Numbered from the stretch's first letter, positions 1 through 9,310 are shown. The stretch is 49,446 nt of DNA from an uncultured Bulleidia sp. (GCA_934757945.1 CAKVLT010000006.1:1-49446); one strand, 5' to 3'. Numbers and translations are program-made. Notes: generated from the sequence alone by a model not told the origin.

Positions 1-170
1 GAGGGATCCGTATAAGAAGTATTCATTAAGGCATTGACTAATGGTAAAGCAAACTGAGGATCATTGAAGATGTACTTAAACAAGGTATCCTTGTACTTAT
101 CATTACCTGTAATGGGTTGTGTGACATTGTATTCTACAGTGTCAGAAGAATTTAAACTTTTATGGTTCAT
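1..170 (-). CDS. Rpn/PD-(D/E)XK family nuclease or transposase, N-terminal part only
   Basis: Only the first 56 codons are in the window; the gene runs off the left edge. The start ATG (168-170) follows a strong GGAGG ribosome site. The visible residues DKYKDTLFKYIFNDP, then a segment ending NTSYTDP, match the opening of Rpn-type recombination-promoting nucleases and the related PD-(D/E)XK family transposases common in gut Bacillota (family knowledge). The catalytic residues lie beyond the edge, so activity and completeness cannot be judged. Such genes are often multicopy and mobile. Confidence 0.6.
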   Translation of the reverse strand, partial: MNHKSLNSSDTVEYNVTQPITGNDKYKDTLFKYIFNDPQFALPLVNALMNTSYTDP

Positions 171-352
171 AATCAAAACCTCCTACACTATATGTATTTG
201 TAAAAAATGGTAAAAATCTCTGACAAATATTAAAATTTTGTATTTTTTCTGAAATCATCCTGGTCGAACATACTTTTCCCTCAAAAGGCCTGTTTTTAAA
301 GGTGAGGCAGTTCAAAGCTTACATGCTTTACCACTTTGCAGGCAAATAAAAA

Positions 353-376
353 GTGCAGCCCTTTTAACGACTGCAC
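353..376 (-). terminator. Terminator after the S9 peptidase gene
   Basis: On the minus strand a GTGCAG/CTGCAC stem is followed by TTTTTATTT, 7 bases beyond the S9 peptidase stop codon. The stem is only 6 bp, so strength is uncertain. Confidence 0.55.
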
Positions 377-382
377 CATTAC

Positions 383-2347
383 TTATTTAGCAAATTTATT
401 GAACCAGTTTGTGATTTCAGTCAGACGACGAATACGATGTTTCGGCTTGCCACTACGACTTAATTCATGTGTTTCACCATGGAAAATGCACATTCTTGTC
501 TCTACACCTTTCAGTGTTAATGCCTGCATCATCTGCATACCTTCTGGCAATGGACATCTGTGGTCCTGGTCAGAATGGATGAACAATGTAGGTGTTTTTG
601 CATTTTCAGCATATTTCAATGGAGAATGATCCCACAGCTTATCAAATTCAAATGGAGAAGAAGCACCACACTGATCCGGGTTGAAATAAGGACCAATATC
701 ACTCATGAAACTCTTGGAAATCCAGTTAGCAATACTTCTCTGGCTTGCTGCACAGCAGAATCTGTCTGTATGTCCAACAATCCAGTTGGTCATAAATCCA
801 CCATAAGAGCCACCTGTTTCACATACTCTGTCTTTATCAATCGCAGGATATCTCTTTAATACTTCATCCGCAAAATCCATCAGATTCTTATAGTCTACAT
901 CACCATATAAACCACGGATATCCGCAAACTTGTCTCCTCTACCGTCAGAACCTCTGATGTTTGTAAAGAAGACAAAGTATCCTTCACTTGCCCATACCTG
1001 CATTTCATGGAAGAAAGATTCTCCATAGGCAGCTCTAGGCCCACCATGAATATCAAAGACTGCAGGATATTTCTTCTTTGGAGTGTAGTCAATTGGTTCA
1101 AGTACCCATCCGTTTAATGTTTCTCCTTCTGAAACATATGTAAACTTATTTGGCTTTGCAATGTACTTGTACTCCATAGCTTCATCATTATGATGTGAAA
1201 GACATGTAATATTCTTACCATCTTTATCCATGACATATACTTCCTGGATATGGTTCCATGTACTTCCCACAAAGGCAATCTTATCTTCTGTCACATCAAA
1301 ACAATTGATGGCATAGCCTTCAGGTTTCACAATTTTTGTATTGAAATCTCCATCATAGTCATAAATGACTGTTTCATAATCTTCTGTAGCAATTGTATAG
1401 TAATGATCATGGAATGCTGCATGACCTTTACCTCCGCCTAATGCCATATCTCCCGCAAGAGAACTGTACAGAGATACTTCAGGTTTGAATAATTCTTTTA
1501 CTGTGTCTTTTTCAAGTTCACACATCTTTAATGTTTCATTGACACCATATTCTTTATGATCTGTAGCCTGAATATACAGCTTACCGTTCATATAGAAAGG
1601 ATTGGAGAAAGTATATCCGCTCTTACCATACAGAGTGTCTTTCTTCTTTGTGTCTACATCATAGCTATAGACTTTATTGAATAAAGATTCACGTGCTTTA
1701 CGTACGTCTCCTGTATAAATGACTTTCTTACCTTCTACAATGAACTCACCCAGATCAAAGGCAGGTGCTGTTACTCTTGTAACCTTCAAAGGATCTGTCT
1801 TGATAACGAATAAAGCAGTACGGTTACCATTGATAAAATGCTGTCCATTAAACCAGTACGGCACTTCATCCACTACCTGATAGTTTTCTTTTTCTTCTTT
1901 TTGTGCATCTGCATATTTCTTTCTGTCTTCTTCACTCATCTTATACACATCAGGTTCATGCATATCGATAGTTGCTGAAGCCACAAAAGTAGTATCATCC
2001 ACTTTCTTTAAAGCACCTAAAGCGATTGGTAAAGTGACAAACTTTACTGCTTCTCCACCATGAACAGACATCTTATAGACATCTGTTGTATAGGCAGCTG
2101 TATCTTCTGTACTTCTTCTCAATAACAAAGTTTCATCATCATACCATCCGATAATAGTCGCATCTAATGTAGCAGTAAGCTGTCTTGGTGTATCGTTTTC
2201 AATCACCCATACATCCCTTCTGTACACATTCTTCTTTTCATCACTTCTTGCAAGCTGATAAGCAAGCATTGTTCCGGAAGGATTGTACTGCAAGTTTTCA
2301 ATAAACTTGAATTCCAGCAAATCATTGATCTTTACTTTGTTTTTCAT
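383..2347 (-). CDS. S9 family (prolyl oligopeptidase-like) serine peptidase
   Basis: 654 residues. The N-terminal two thirds read as a beta-propeller with repeated WVIEND/YDYDGD-type strands. The C-terminal third is an alpha/beta hydrolase with nucleophile motif GGSYGG (Ser about 514), Asp about 595 in HSDQDHRCP and His about 627 in HGETHE, the usual S9 triad and order. It is of S9C (acylaminoacyl-peptidase/YuxL-like) type and has no signal peptide, so it probably trims oligopeptides in the cytoplasm. Its ATG overlaps the stop of the upstream Nudix gene (ATGA), so the two are translationally coupled. Substrate cannot be predicted. Confidence 0.93.
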   Translation of the reverse strand: MKNKVKINDLLEFKFIENLQYNPSGTMLAYQLARSDEKKNVYRRDVWVIENDTPRQLTATLDATIIGWYDDETLLLRRSTEDTAAYTTDVYKMSVHGGEAVKFVTLPIALGALKKVDDTTFVASATIDMHEPDVYKMSEEDRKKYADAQKEEKENYQVVDEVPYWFNGQHFINGNRTALFVIKTDPLKVTRVTAPAFDLGEFIVEGKKVIYTGDVRKARESLFNKVYSYDVDTKKKDTLYGKSGYTFSNPFYMNGKLYIQATDHKEYGVNETLKMCELEKDTVKELFKPEVSLYSSLAGDMALGGGKGHAAFHDHYYTIATEDYETVIYDYDGDFNTKIVKPEGYAINCFDVTEDKIAFVGSTWNHIQEVYVMDKDGKNITCLSHHNDEAMEYKYIAKPNKFTYVSEGETLNGWVLEPIDYTPKKKYPAVFDIHGGPRAAYGESFFHEMQVWASEGYFVFFTNIRGSDGRGDKFADIRGLYGDVDYKNLMDFADEVLKRYPAIDKDRVCETGGSYGGFMTNWIVGHTDRFCCAASQRSIANWISKSFMSDIGPYFNPDQCGASSPFEFDKLWDHSPLKYAENAKTPTLFIHSDQDHRCPLPEGMQMMQALTLKGVETRMCIFHGETHELSRSGKPKHRIRRLTEITNWFNKFAK

Positions 2348-2880
2348 AGATTTCCTCTCTCCTTGTTTTCCTTTACCAGAAATGTCATTCCTATTGTTTT
2401 GGCATCCGGTATTGCATTTGAAAGTATTTTATCACTCAACTCATCCAATGTCAGTTTGCATACATCTATACGTTCATCTTCATCCAGATGCTGACCGACA
2501 TACTTTCCTTTTTTCGCATAGTACATATCTATGACTTCTGTATCATAAGCAGGTGTCGGAAACATCTTTCCAAGATACTTCCACTCCGTACCTTCATATC
2601 CTGTTTCTTCTATGATTTCTCGTTGTGCCGTAGTTAAAGGATCTTCTCCTTTTTCTTTCTTTCCTGCAGGAAATTCCAGGGTTTCCTGCTGTTGGGCATA
2701 TCTGAATTGTCTGACCAAAAAGAATGTTCCATCCGTATCTTCAAGAGCTATGCCTACACCACCCGGGTGTTCCACTACTTCTCTGTCCACAACACTTCCA
2801 TCATCCAGTTCTGCAGTATCTTTTCTTACATGCAGGATGGCACCATCATAGATAGATTCTTTTGTGATTGTTTTTTCCAT
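2344..2880 (-). CDS. Nudix hydrolase, ADP-ribose pyrophosphatase type
   Basis: 178 residues. The Nudix box is complete: G, five residues, E, seven residues, then REIIEETGYEG (about residues 73-97). Length, the preceding LVRQFRYAQQQETLEFPAG segment and a C-terminal region rich in acidic residues match the NudF/YqkG ADP-ribose pyrophosphatase group, which splits ADP-ribose into AMP and ribose 5-phosphate (family knowledge). It is the first gene of a two-gene unit with the S9 peptidase and overlaps it by 4 nt. Exact substrate within Nudix enzymes is inferred. Confidence 0.9.
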   Translation of the reverse strand: MEKTITKESIYDGAILHVRKDTAELDDGSVVDREVVEHPGGVGIALEDTDGTFFLVRQFRYAQQQETLEFPAGKKEKGEDPLTTAQREIIEETGYEGTEWKYLGKMFPTPAYDTEVIDMYYAKKGKYVGQHLDEDERIDVCKLTLDELSDKILSNAIPDAKTIGMTFLVKENKERGNL

Positions 2881-3049
2881 ATATAGTATTTCCTCTACTC
2901 CCCATTGTACTTACTTATTTCAAGACAACAAGTGGATTCATGGTTGATTCACCCATTATGATTGTAAACAATTTACATTTATTGAAAATATAACGAAAGT
3001 GATATGTGAAACTGTTATCATAATTCCAAAGGAAAGTAGAGGATATACT

Positions 3050-4162
3050 ATGAGAGCACCATATCGTTATGATTATGTAGGAAGTTTTTTAAGACCCGAG
3101 AAATTAAAAGAAGCTCGTAAACAATACGAAAACCAGGAAATTGAGTATACAGCTTTAAAGAAAGTGGAAGATGAGTGTATTACACAGCTCGTAACCAAGC
3201 AAAAACAGGCAGGGTATCATTTTATTACAGATGGAGAATTCAGAAGAACCTGGTGGCATATGGATTTCTTCTGGGGATTAAACGGTATTGAAAAAGTAAA
3301 CACCAAAGAGGGTTTACATTTCCATGGAGAAACCACAAGAAATGAAAGTGCCAGAATTACCGGAAAGATTTCCGGCAAAGGACATCCTTTTGTGGAAGAC
3401 TTCAAGTTTGTGAAGCAATTTGAAGAAGAAGGTGTGGAAGTCAAGCAGACCATTCCTGCTCCCACCCAGTTACTTGCACAGTTAAGACTGCCTGAATTTC
3501 AGAAAGAGAATGAGGCTGTGTATCCTGACCAGGAGGAATTAAAGAAAGATATTGTTAAAGCCTATACAGAAGTGATTGAAGAACTATATAAAGCAGGCTG
3601 CAGAAATCTTCAATTTGATGACTGCACATGGACATTATATGCTGACCCTGGCATGTGGAACAGGTTTGGATTAACAGAAGAAAAACTCAAAGCCATCTGT
3701 GAAGAAGGTGTAACATTAAATAATGCAGTACTCGCATGTAAGAAAGAAGACATGGTCATCAATACCCATGTATGCCGTGGCAATTTTCATTCCACATATG
3801 CCAATGTCGGTCCATATGACCCTGTTGCACCATACTTATTTGCTCAAGAAGACGTCGATGCCTTTTATCTGGAATATGACAGTGACAGAGCAGGTGGTTT
3901 CGAACCGTTAAAATATGTGCCAGATCATAAAAAAGTAGTTCTGGGACTTATCACAAGCAAAAATGGAGAACTGGAAGACAAATTCAGAATCATACGCCGT
4001 ATCCACCAGGCCGCTCTCTATCATCCTCTTCACAATCTTTGCCTGTCTCCTCAATGTGGATTTGCGTCTACAGAAGAAGGGAATAAACTCACTGAAGAAC
4101 AGCAATGGGCAAAACTGGCTTTAATCAAAGAGATTGCTGAAGAAGTCTGGAAAGATTGTTAA
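3050..4162 (+). CDS. MetE-like cobalamin-independent methionine synthase family protein
   Basis: 370 residues from the ATG at 3050, chosen because it follows an AGAGGA ribosome site and begins MRAPYRYDYVGSFLRP, the standard family opening; an in-frame ATG 51 nt upstream lacks a good site. The protein equals the C-terminal catalytic half of MetE (YxjG/YxjH type) and keeps all expected zinc ligands: H and C in INTHVCRGN, E in YLEYDSD or nearby, and C in LSPQCGF. It probably moves a methyl group to homocysteine or a related thiol; family members can use methyl donors other than methyl-tetrahydrofolate. No SAM riboswitch or T-box is recognisable in the 169 nt upstream. Confidence 0.88.
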   Translation: MRAPYRYDYVGSFLRPEKLKEARKQYENQEIEYTALKKVEDECITQLVTKQKQAGYHFITDGEFRRTWWHMDFFWGLNGIEKVNTKEGLHFHGETTRNESARITGKISGKGHPFVEDFKFVKQFEEEGVEVKQTIPAPTQLLAQLRLPEFQKENEAVYPDQEELKKDIVKAYTEVIEELYKAGCRNLQFDDCTWTLYADPGMWNRFGLTEEKLKAICEEGVTLNNAVLACKKEDMVINTHVCRGNFHSTYANVGPYDPVAPYLFAQEDVDAFYLEYDSDRAGGFEPLKYVPDHKKVVLGLITSKNGELEDKFRIIRRIHQAALYHPLHNLCLSPQCGFASTEEGNKLTEEQQWAKLALIKEIAEEVWKDC

Positions 4163-4203
4163 CAAAACACTATACTTACTTTTAAACAGAGAAGGAGATT
4201 TCT

Positions 4204-4611
4204 ATGAAGAAAGTATATTTTGCAGGATCTATCCGTGGTGGAAGAGAAGATGCTCAGCTCTATAAAGACACCATTGATTTCATTAATCAGACAGCTGTGG
4301 TTTTGACAGAACAGGTAGGAGACATGCAAAGATCTCTTTCAGAACAAAGTGTGGATAAAGATGCCCTGATTTACATACAGGATACCAACTGGTTAAAAGA
4401 ATGTGATGTGGTGATTGCAGAATGTACACACCCATCCTTAGGTGTAGGATATGAGATGGCCTATGCAGAAAAACTTGGTAAACCAACCTATATCTTCTAC
4501 AGAAGTAAAGACACACAGTTAAGTGCCATGTTAAAAGGGAATGTATATTTCCATATTCAGTCTTATGAAACAAAAGAAGAATTATTTTCTTATATTTCAA
4601 AGATTCTCTGA
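4204..4611 (+). CDS. DNPH1-like 2'-deoxynucleoside 5'-phosphate N-hydrolase
   Basis: 135 residues, start after an AAGGAG site. The protein opens YFAGSIRGGRED and has a second block THPSLGVGYEMAYA (Glu84) with Asp68 before it and LSAMLKG later. This spacing matches the Rcl/DNPH1 branch of the nucleoside 2-deoxyribosyltransferase superfamily closely (family knowledge). Those enzymes cleave the N-glycosidic bond of deoxynucleoside monophosphates, sanitising or salvaging nucleotides. It lies 41 nt downstream of the MetE-like gene and may share its transcript; a terminator-like hairpin follows. A deoxyribosyltransferase acting on free nucleosides is the main alternative. Confidence 0.82.
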   Translation: MKKVYFAGSIRGGREDAQLYKDTIDFINQTAVVLTEQVGDMQRSLSEQSVDKDALIYIQDTNWLKECDVVIAECTHPSLGVGYEMAYAEKLGKPTYIFYRSKDTQLSAMLKGNVYFHIQSYETKEELFSYISKIL

Positions 4612-4640
4612 CACATTATTCCAAGATTCACTTTCAAATG

Positions 4641-4692
4641 CCTCTTATGAAAAGTACTTTGCTAGAATACTTTTAAGAAAGAGGTCTTTTTT
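4641..4692 (+). terminator. Terminator-like hairpin abutting the MFS start codon, with the SD in its 3' arm
   Basis: CCTCTT (4641-4646) pairs with AAGAGG (4679-4684) and AAAAGTA (4650-4656) pairs with TACTTTT (4668-4674); TCTTTTTT follows and runs straight into the ATG at 4693. The AAAGAGG that would act as Shine-Dalgarno is itself the 3' arm. Confidence 0.7.
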
Positions 4693-5880
4693 ATGAATAA
4701 AAATCAAATGCTGAACATAAAGTATGCATGTGTGAATGCGGCCTACCTGATGCTGATATGTGCCACTTCCGGATATGCCTACAACTATCTGTCTCAATGT
4801 GGATTTACAGATGGAGAAACAGGTACCATCATCACTGTTATTTCCATTCTTGGAGTACTTGGACAGACATTCTTTGGATCCATCATTGATAAAAGTAAAT
4901 CTCTTGATGAAAGAAACTTCATTTCTATAACCATGGGTATTTCCATCACTGCCTGTATTTTACTTGCAGTTATTCCTTCCAGCAGTTTCTTGACCATCCT
5001 GTTATGTGTTATTGGGTTTACAAGTACCGCTACAGGAATGCCGTTTCTCAGCAGTATGGCCTTCATCTATGAGCAGGAAGGTTTCACAATCAACTACGGA
5101 CTGGGAAGAGGCATTGGATCTGCTGCCTATGCAGTAGGTTCCGCTTTACTTGGTAAGCTATGGGCTTCTTTTGGTAAGAGTGCTTTACCGTATTATGTGA
5201 TTCTCTTTGCCTTAGCTACCTTACTCCTTGTCAGATGGATGCCGGCAGCCAGGAAAGCAAAAAGCACCTCTTCATCAGATTCTTCTTTATCTTATAGAGC
5301 ATTCTTCAAAAAATACAAAGCCATTATCTTACCAGCTGCAGGTATGGTATGTATCTACTTCTGTCATATGCTGGTCAATACCTACTTTGCAAAAATCATT
5401 ATGAATATTATTGGAGACTCTGCTGCATCTGTAGAAAGTGTACAGGGAACCGCCCTGTTTATTCAGGCAATGTGCGAACTTCCAACCATGTTTGCCTTCG
5501 GATGGCTGATTAACAAATTCACCATAAACAGACTTCTTATCTTTTGCGCTGTTGCCTTCTCTGTAAAGCATGCCTTATTACTTGTATGTTCTTCTGTACC
5601 AATGTTATATGCCATCATGGTATTACAGATGCTCACTTATGCTATTCTGTGTCCAGGCAGCGTATATCTTGCCAATGAAATTGTCTCTGCAGAAGACAGA
5701 AACAAAGGACAGGCTATCATAGGTATTACCGGTACTGCAGGTGGTTTATTATCCAGCTTTATTGGTGGTCAGTTATTCCAGTTAACCTCCATTTCCAATG
5801 TAGTACTTGTCGGAACGATTGTTTCCACGATTGGTTCAGTTTTAATGGTAATCGGCGTATTGCAGCTAAAAAAGAAATAA
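4693..5880 (+). CDS. MFS transporter, 12 transmembrane segments
   Basis: 395 residues with about twelve hydrophobic helices and a central hydrophilic loop near residues 180-200 (ARKAKSTSSSDSS). The motif RGIGSAAYAVGSALLG around helix 5 and loop sequence FGSIIDKSKS after helix 2 recall the LacY/nucleoside-H+ symporter-like MFS branch. Substrate is not predictable; nearby nucleotide and methionine genes are only weak hints. The gene is preceded by a hairpin carrying its own ribosome site and ends at a bidirectional terminator. Confidence 0.88.
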   Translation: MNKNQMLNIKYACVNAAYLMLICATSGYAYNYLSQCGFTDGETGTIITVISILGVLGQTFFGSIIDKSKSLDERNFISITMGISITACILLAVIPSSSFLTILLCVIGFTSTATGMPFLSSMAFIYEQEGFTINYGLGRGIGSAAYAVGSALLGKLWASFGKSALPYYVILFALATLLLVRWMPAARKAKSTSSSDSSLSYRAFFKKYKAIILPAAGMVCIYFCHMLVNTYFAKIIMNIIGDSAASVESVQGTALFIQAMCELPTMFAFGWLINKFTINRLLIFCAVAFSVKHALLLVCSSVPMLYAIMVLQMLTYAILCPGSVYLANEIVSAEDRNKGQAIIGITGTAGGLLSSFIGGQLFQLTSISNVVLVGTIVSTIGSVLMVIGVLQLKKK

Positions 5881-5883
5881 GCG

Positions 5884-5926
5884 AAAAGAAAGCATCCGAA
5901 TGTAAATCACTCAGATGCTTTCTTTT
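5884..5926. terminator. Bidirectional terminator between MFS and zinc-ribbon genes
   Basis: A perfect 13-bp inverted repeat, AAAAGAAAGCATC (5884-5896) and GATGCTTTCTTTT (5914-5926), carries T tracts on both strands. Its right arm lies inside the last codons of the convergent zinc-ribbon gene. Confidence 0.9.
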
Positions 5927-6416
5927 CTATTTTTACTGCTTTTTCTGTTTCAGAGATATGTACAGGACGGCTTAACACCATCTGCTCGGTTTCTTCATTA
6001 TCCTGAGGAATCTGTGCACCACAATGATGACAATACAGCTCATCCACTTCCAGTTTTGTACCACATTCCGGACAATATCTTACAATACTGACTTCAGGGT
6101 CCGGTTGTCTTAATCCACAATATGGGCAAAATAAAGAACCATTAGGAATTCTTTCATTACATGCCACACATCTTAAGATACCTCGAATCTCATCAATCGT
6201 ATGTACACGTTCTTTAATCTGATTTTCAAGATATACTGCAGAATCAATCTTTTCCTTATTCAGATCATCTGGATCATTTTTGTGTACATCCACATAATCT
6301 TTACCGAGTTCCTGATAAATTTTATTCAGTTTTCTTTTTAAGGAAGATATCTGGAAAGATAACTGTAATACCTTCCACTGTTTCTGTAACCAATTCAACA
6401 TATCTTCATTATACAT
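5907..6416 (-). CDS. Double zinc-ribbon protein with N-terminal helical region
   Basis: 169 residues, function unknown. Residues 1-75 are charged and helical, probably coiled coil. Two zinc ribbons follow: CVACNERIP..LFCPYCG (about 88-106) and YCPECGTKL..LYCHHCG (about 118-136), each with two CxxC pairs. The tail is acidic and lysine-rich. Such DZR-type modules are usually protein-interaction or nucleic-acid-binding parts, not enzymes. There is no clear Shine-Dalgarno before the first ATG, because the gpmI terminator ends a few bases upstream; the ATG at codon 6 is an alternative start. Confidence 0.75.
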   Translation of the reverse strand: MYNEDMLNWLQKQWKVLQLSFQISSLKRKLNKIYQELGKDYVDVHKNDPDDLNKEKIDSAVYLENQIKERVHTIDEIRGILRCVACNERIPNGSLFCPYCGLRQPDPEVSIVRYCPECGTKLEVDELYCHHCGAQIPQDNEETEQMVLSRPVHISETEKAVKIEKKASE

Positions 6417-6428
6417 GGATTCAAAAAA

Positions 6429-6458
6429 AAGACATCTTAACTTTCGTTAAAATGTCTT
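6429..6458 (-). terminator. gpmI terminator
   Basis: On the minus strand AAGACAT..TTAAC pairs with GTTAAG..ATGTCTT and is followed by a run of T. It sits 10 nt after the gpmI stop and directly before the zinc-ribbon gene. Confidence 0.9.
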
Positions 6459-6467
6459 CAGTATTGT

Positions 6468-8054
6468 TTACTTGATAATGGATTCCAGCCACTGTTCAGG
6501 TGCTTCATAACCTAACAGTTTTACTACTGTAGCAGCTACGTTAGCTAAACCGAATTCATCGCCATCTTTTACTTCTGTACCTTCAGGTCCGTTATAGATC
6601 ATGAAAGGAACTCTTGCAAGAGAATGAGATGTCTTAGCCTTATGTGTACCATCAGCATTGAAGCCCTTATCATACATTTCATCAGAGTTACCATGGTCAG
6701 CTGTAACAACTAATGTATAATCAGCTTTCTTGCAGGCATCCATCAGTCTCTTTAACATTAAGTCAACTGTTTCCACACCGATTAATGTAGCTTCATAGTT
6801 ACCTGTATGACCTACCATGTCTCCGTTAGGATAGTTACAACGTAAGAACTGGTATTTTCCGGATTCAATAGCTTCTACCATCTTATCTGTGATTTCAGTA
6901 GCCTTCATCCAAGGTTTGAGATCAAATGGGATGATATCACTTGGTACTTCTTCCCAGTCTTCCAGTTCATCAGAGAACTTTTCAGAACGGTTACCATTCC
7001 AGAAATATGTAACATGTCCATATTTCTGTGTTTCAGAACATGCATAAGACTTAACGCCTTTATTCACTAAGAATTCAGACATTGTATTTGTGATGTGTGG
7101 TGGTTCAACCAGGAAGTGTTCAGGAAGTTTTAAGTCTCCATCGTACTGTAACATACCTGCATAGTATACGTTTGGTTTCTTTACTTCATCAAAAGCATCA
7201 AATCCCTTGTTCATGTAATCAAATGCCTTGGAGATTTCTACTGCTCTGTCACCTCTGAAGTTATACAGAATAACAGAATCGCCATCATCGATAGCACCTA
7301 CAGGCTTGCCATCCTTGGCAATAACGAATCCAGGAAGATACTGGTCTGTAAATCCGCCTTCGTTTCTGTATGTTTCGATAGCTTCTTTGCAGGAAGCAAA
7401 TTCTCTGCCATCACCCATAACATGGATGTGCCATCCTTTTTCTACCATACCCCAGTCAGCTTCATAACGATCCATTGTGATGACCATACGTCCACCACCG
7501 GAAGCAATGCAGCTATGGAATGTATCGTCGTTTAATTCAGCGATAACACCTTCTAATTCATCAACATATTTTAATGCACTTGTTTCAGGAACGTCTCTTC
7601 CGTCTAATAAAGCATGTACTCTTACTTCGTTGAGTCCTTCCTTCTTGCATTCTTTCATCATGGCAATCAGATGAGAGATATTAGAGTGTACGTTACCATC
7701 GGATAACAGACCGATAAAGTGGAATTTTCCACCGTGTTCCTTGGCAAACTTAACAGCATCTACCCATGCAGAAGACTTATAGATATCTCCGGATTCGATA
7801 GATTCATTTACAAGTTTAGCACCCTGGGAATAAATCTGTCCGCAACCTAAAGCGTTGTGACCTACTTCAGAGTTTCCCATATCCCCATCGGTAGGAAGAC
7901 CTACTGCAGTACCACTTGCTTTGATTGTTGTATGTGGCCAATTTGTCATTAATTCATCAATCTGTGGTTTGTAAGCATGCAGAACGGCATTACCCATGTC
8001 TTTGTCTGTCCAGCCTACACCATCCATTACTACTAATACTACTGGTTTTGACAT
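6468..8054 (-). CDS. gpmI: 2,3-bisphosphoglycerate-independent phosphoglycerate mutase
   Basis: 528 residues from the ATG at 8052-8054, chosen because GGAGAT lies at proper spacing and the product begins MSKPVVLVVMDGVG, the family start; 22 in-frame codons further upstream are not needed. Interconverts 3- and 2-phosphoglycerate in glycolysis using two Mn2+ ions. The catalytic serine is Ser62 in GDMGNSEVGH, the usual number in Bacillota. Metal ligands appear in MDGVG, DGRDVP, VTADHGN and THKAKTSHS. Monocistronic with its own terminator; here it is not with gapA-pgk-tpi-eno. Confidence 0.97.
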   Translation of the reverse strand: MSKPVVLVVMDGVGWTDKDMGNAVLHAYKPQIDELMTNWPHTTIKASGTAVGLPTDGDMGNSEVGHNALGCGQIYSQGAKLVNESIESGDIYKSSAWVDAVKFAKEHGGKFHFIGLLSDGNVHSNISHLIAMMKECKKEGLNEVRVHALLDGRDVPETSALKYVDELEGVIAELNDDTFHSCIASGGGRMVITMDRYEADWGMVEKGWHIHVMGDGREFASCKEAIETYRNEGGFTDQYLPGFVIAKDGKPVGAIDDGDSVILYNFRGDRAVEISKAFDYMNKGFDAFDEVKKPNVYYAGMLQYDGDLKLPEHFLVEPPHITNTMSEFLVNKGVKSYACSETQKYGHVTYFWNGNRSEKFSDELEDWEEVPSDIIPFDLKPWMKATEITDKMVEAIESGKYQFLRCNYPNGDMVGHTGNYEATLIGVETVDLMLKRLMDACKKADYTLVVTADHGNSDEMYDKGFNADGTHKAKTSHSLARVPFMIYNGPEGTEVKDGDEFGLANVAATVVKLLGYEAPEQWLESIIK

Positions 8055-8193
8055 AAATGTTTTTATCTCCTTTGTCCGTAATAAAATATACCACATTTCC
8101 ATTCCAATTTCTCTTATCACAATATTTTCATTCTTTTAAAAACATCTTAAAATAATTGTGGTATTATTTTGTATGTTCATTGAGGAGGAAAAT

Positions 8194-9291
8194 ATGAACT
8201 TTAAAAAGGTATCTTTATCTTTACTCGCTGCAACAATGTTAGTTGGTTGCGGCACATCCACAGCATCCAAAGGTGATGCTACAGAAGGATCTAAAGAAAT
8301 CGATGAATTAAATCTTGAATTCGTCCCTTCCAGAGACCCTGGGGAAATCGTTTCTGCAACAAAAGACTTAGGACAGTTACTGATTGACAAGATGGCTGAA
8401 AAAGGCTACACAATCGGCAATGTAAACATTGCTGTCAGTGACACTTATGAGGCTGCAGGTGAAGCTTTATCTGCTGGTTCTGTTGACGTTGCATGGCTAC
8501 CAGGTGGCACATATGCACTGTATTCTGATGAAACAGAAGTTATTCTGACAGCTACACGTGCAGGTCTGTCCAATGACTCTGAAGCACCTGCTGACTGGAA
8601 TGGCGAAGCGAATAAAACTTTAAAGAATGGTGACCCTGTTACTTACTACCGTTCTTTAATCTATGCAACACCTTCCAAAAAAGGTCAGGAACTTGCTGCT
8701 AAAGTAAATGCCGGTGAAGAATTATCCTGGGAAGACATTGCAAGTGCTAAATGGGCTGTTATGAACGTTTCCAGTTCTGCTGGATATATCTACCCTACAA
8801 TGTGGCTGATGGATCATTATGACGGTAAGACATTTAACGATATCAATACTGCAGGTTTAGGTGGATCTGTTACAACATTAGATGGTTACGCTACTGCATT
8901 CATGCAGGCTGCTGCTGAACAGGTTGACGTTATCTGCTGCTACGCTGATGGACGTAATGACTATGAAGGTGCATGGAACCTGGCTACTACAGAACAGGAT
9001 GAAGCAAACCACACAGGTCTTGGAAGAACTTCCGGCAAGTCCATCTGGGATGAATTAAATGTTATCGGTGTTACAGACAAAATCTACAACGATACAGTTG
9101 CTGTAACAAAGGCTAATCCGGACATCTATAACGACGACTTCAAAGCTGCTCTGCAGGATTCCTTAATCGAACTTGCAGGTACAGAAGAAGGTTCCAAGAT
9201 CTTCTCTATTTACAGCCATACAGGATATGCTAAAGCTACAGATGCTGATTACGACAGTGCTCGTGCAGCATTAAAAGTAGTTACTGAATAA
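8194..9291 (+). CDS. phnD: PhnD-type phosphate/phosphonate ABC transporter substrate-binding lipoprotein
   Basis: 365 residues from the ATG at 8194, after a strong GAGGAGG site. The signal peptide ends in lipobox LVGC (Cys19), so the mature protein is lipid-anchored outside the membrane. Residues about 45-110 (LEFVPSRDPGEI, then GEALSAGSVDVAWLPGGTYA) are the PhnD/PtxB periplasmic-binding fold. Ligand is not certain: phosphonate, phosphite, phosphate or an organic phosphate ester are all known in this group. It is the first gene of a four-gene importer and is separated from phnC by a strong hairpin. Confidence 0.88.
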   Translation: MNFKKVSLSLLAATMLVGCGTSTASKGDATEGSKEIDELNLEFVPSRDPGEIVSATKDLGQLLIDKMAEKGYTIGNVNIAVSDTYEAAGEALSAGSVDVAWLPGGTYALYSDETEVILTATRAGLSNDSEAPADWNGEANKTLKNGDPVTYYRSLIYATPSKKGQELAAKVNAGEELSWEDIASAKWAVMNVSSSAGYIYPTMWLMDHYDGKTFNDINTAGLGGSVTTLDGYATAFMQAAAEQVDVICCYADGRNDYEGAWNLATTEQDEANHTGLGRTSGKSIWDELNVIGVTDKIYNDTVAVTKANPDIYNDDFKAALQDSLIELAGTEEGSKIFSIYSHTGYAKATDADYDSARAALKVVTE

Positions 9292-9310
9292 TTACTATTT
9301 CAGATCATCA

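Noticed and set aside
2999..3049. N-terminal extension of the MetE-like protein by 17 codons
   Set aside because: No ribosome site, and the family start with good spacing is at 3050.
2881..3049. Possible SAM riboswitch or T-box before the MetE-like gene
   Set aside because: No conserved core of either class could be found; only AT-rich DNA with weak promoter-like words.
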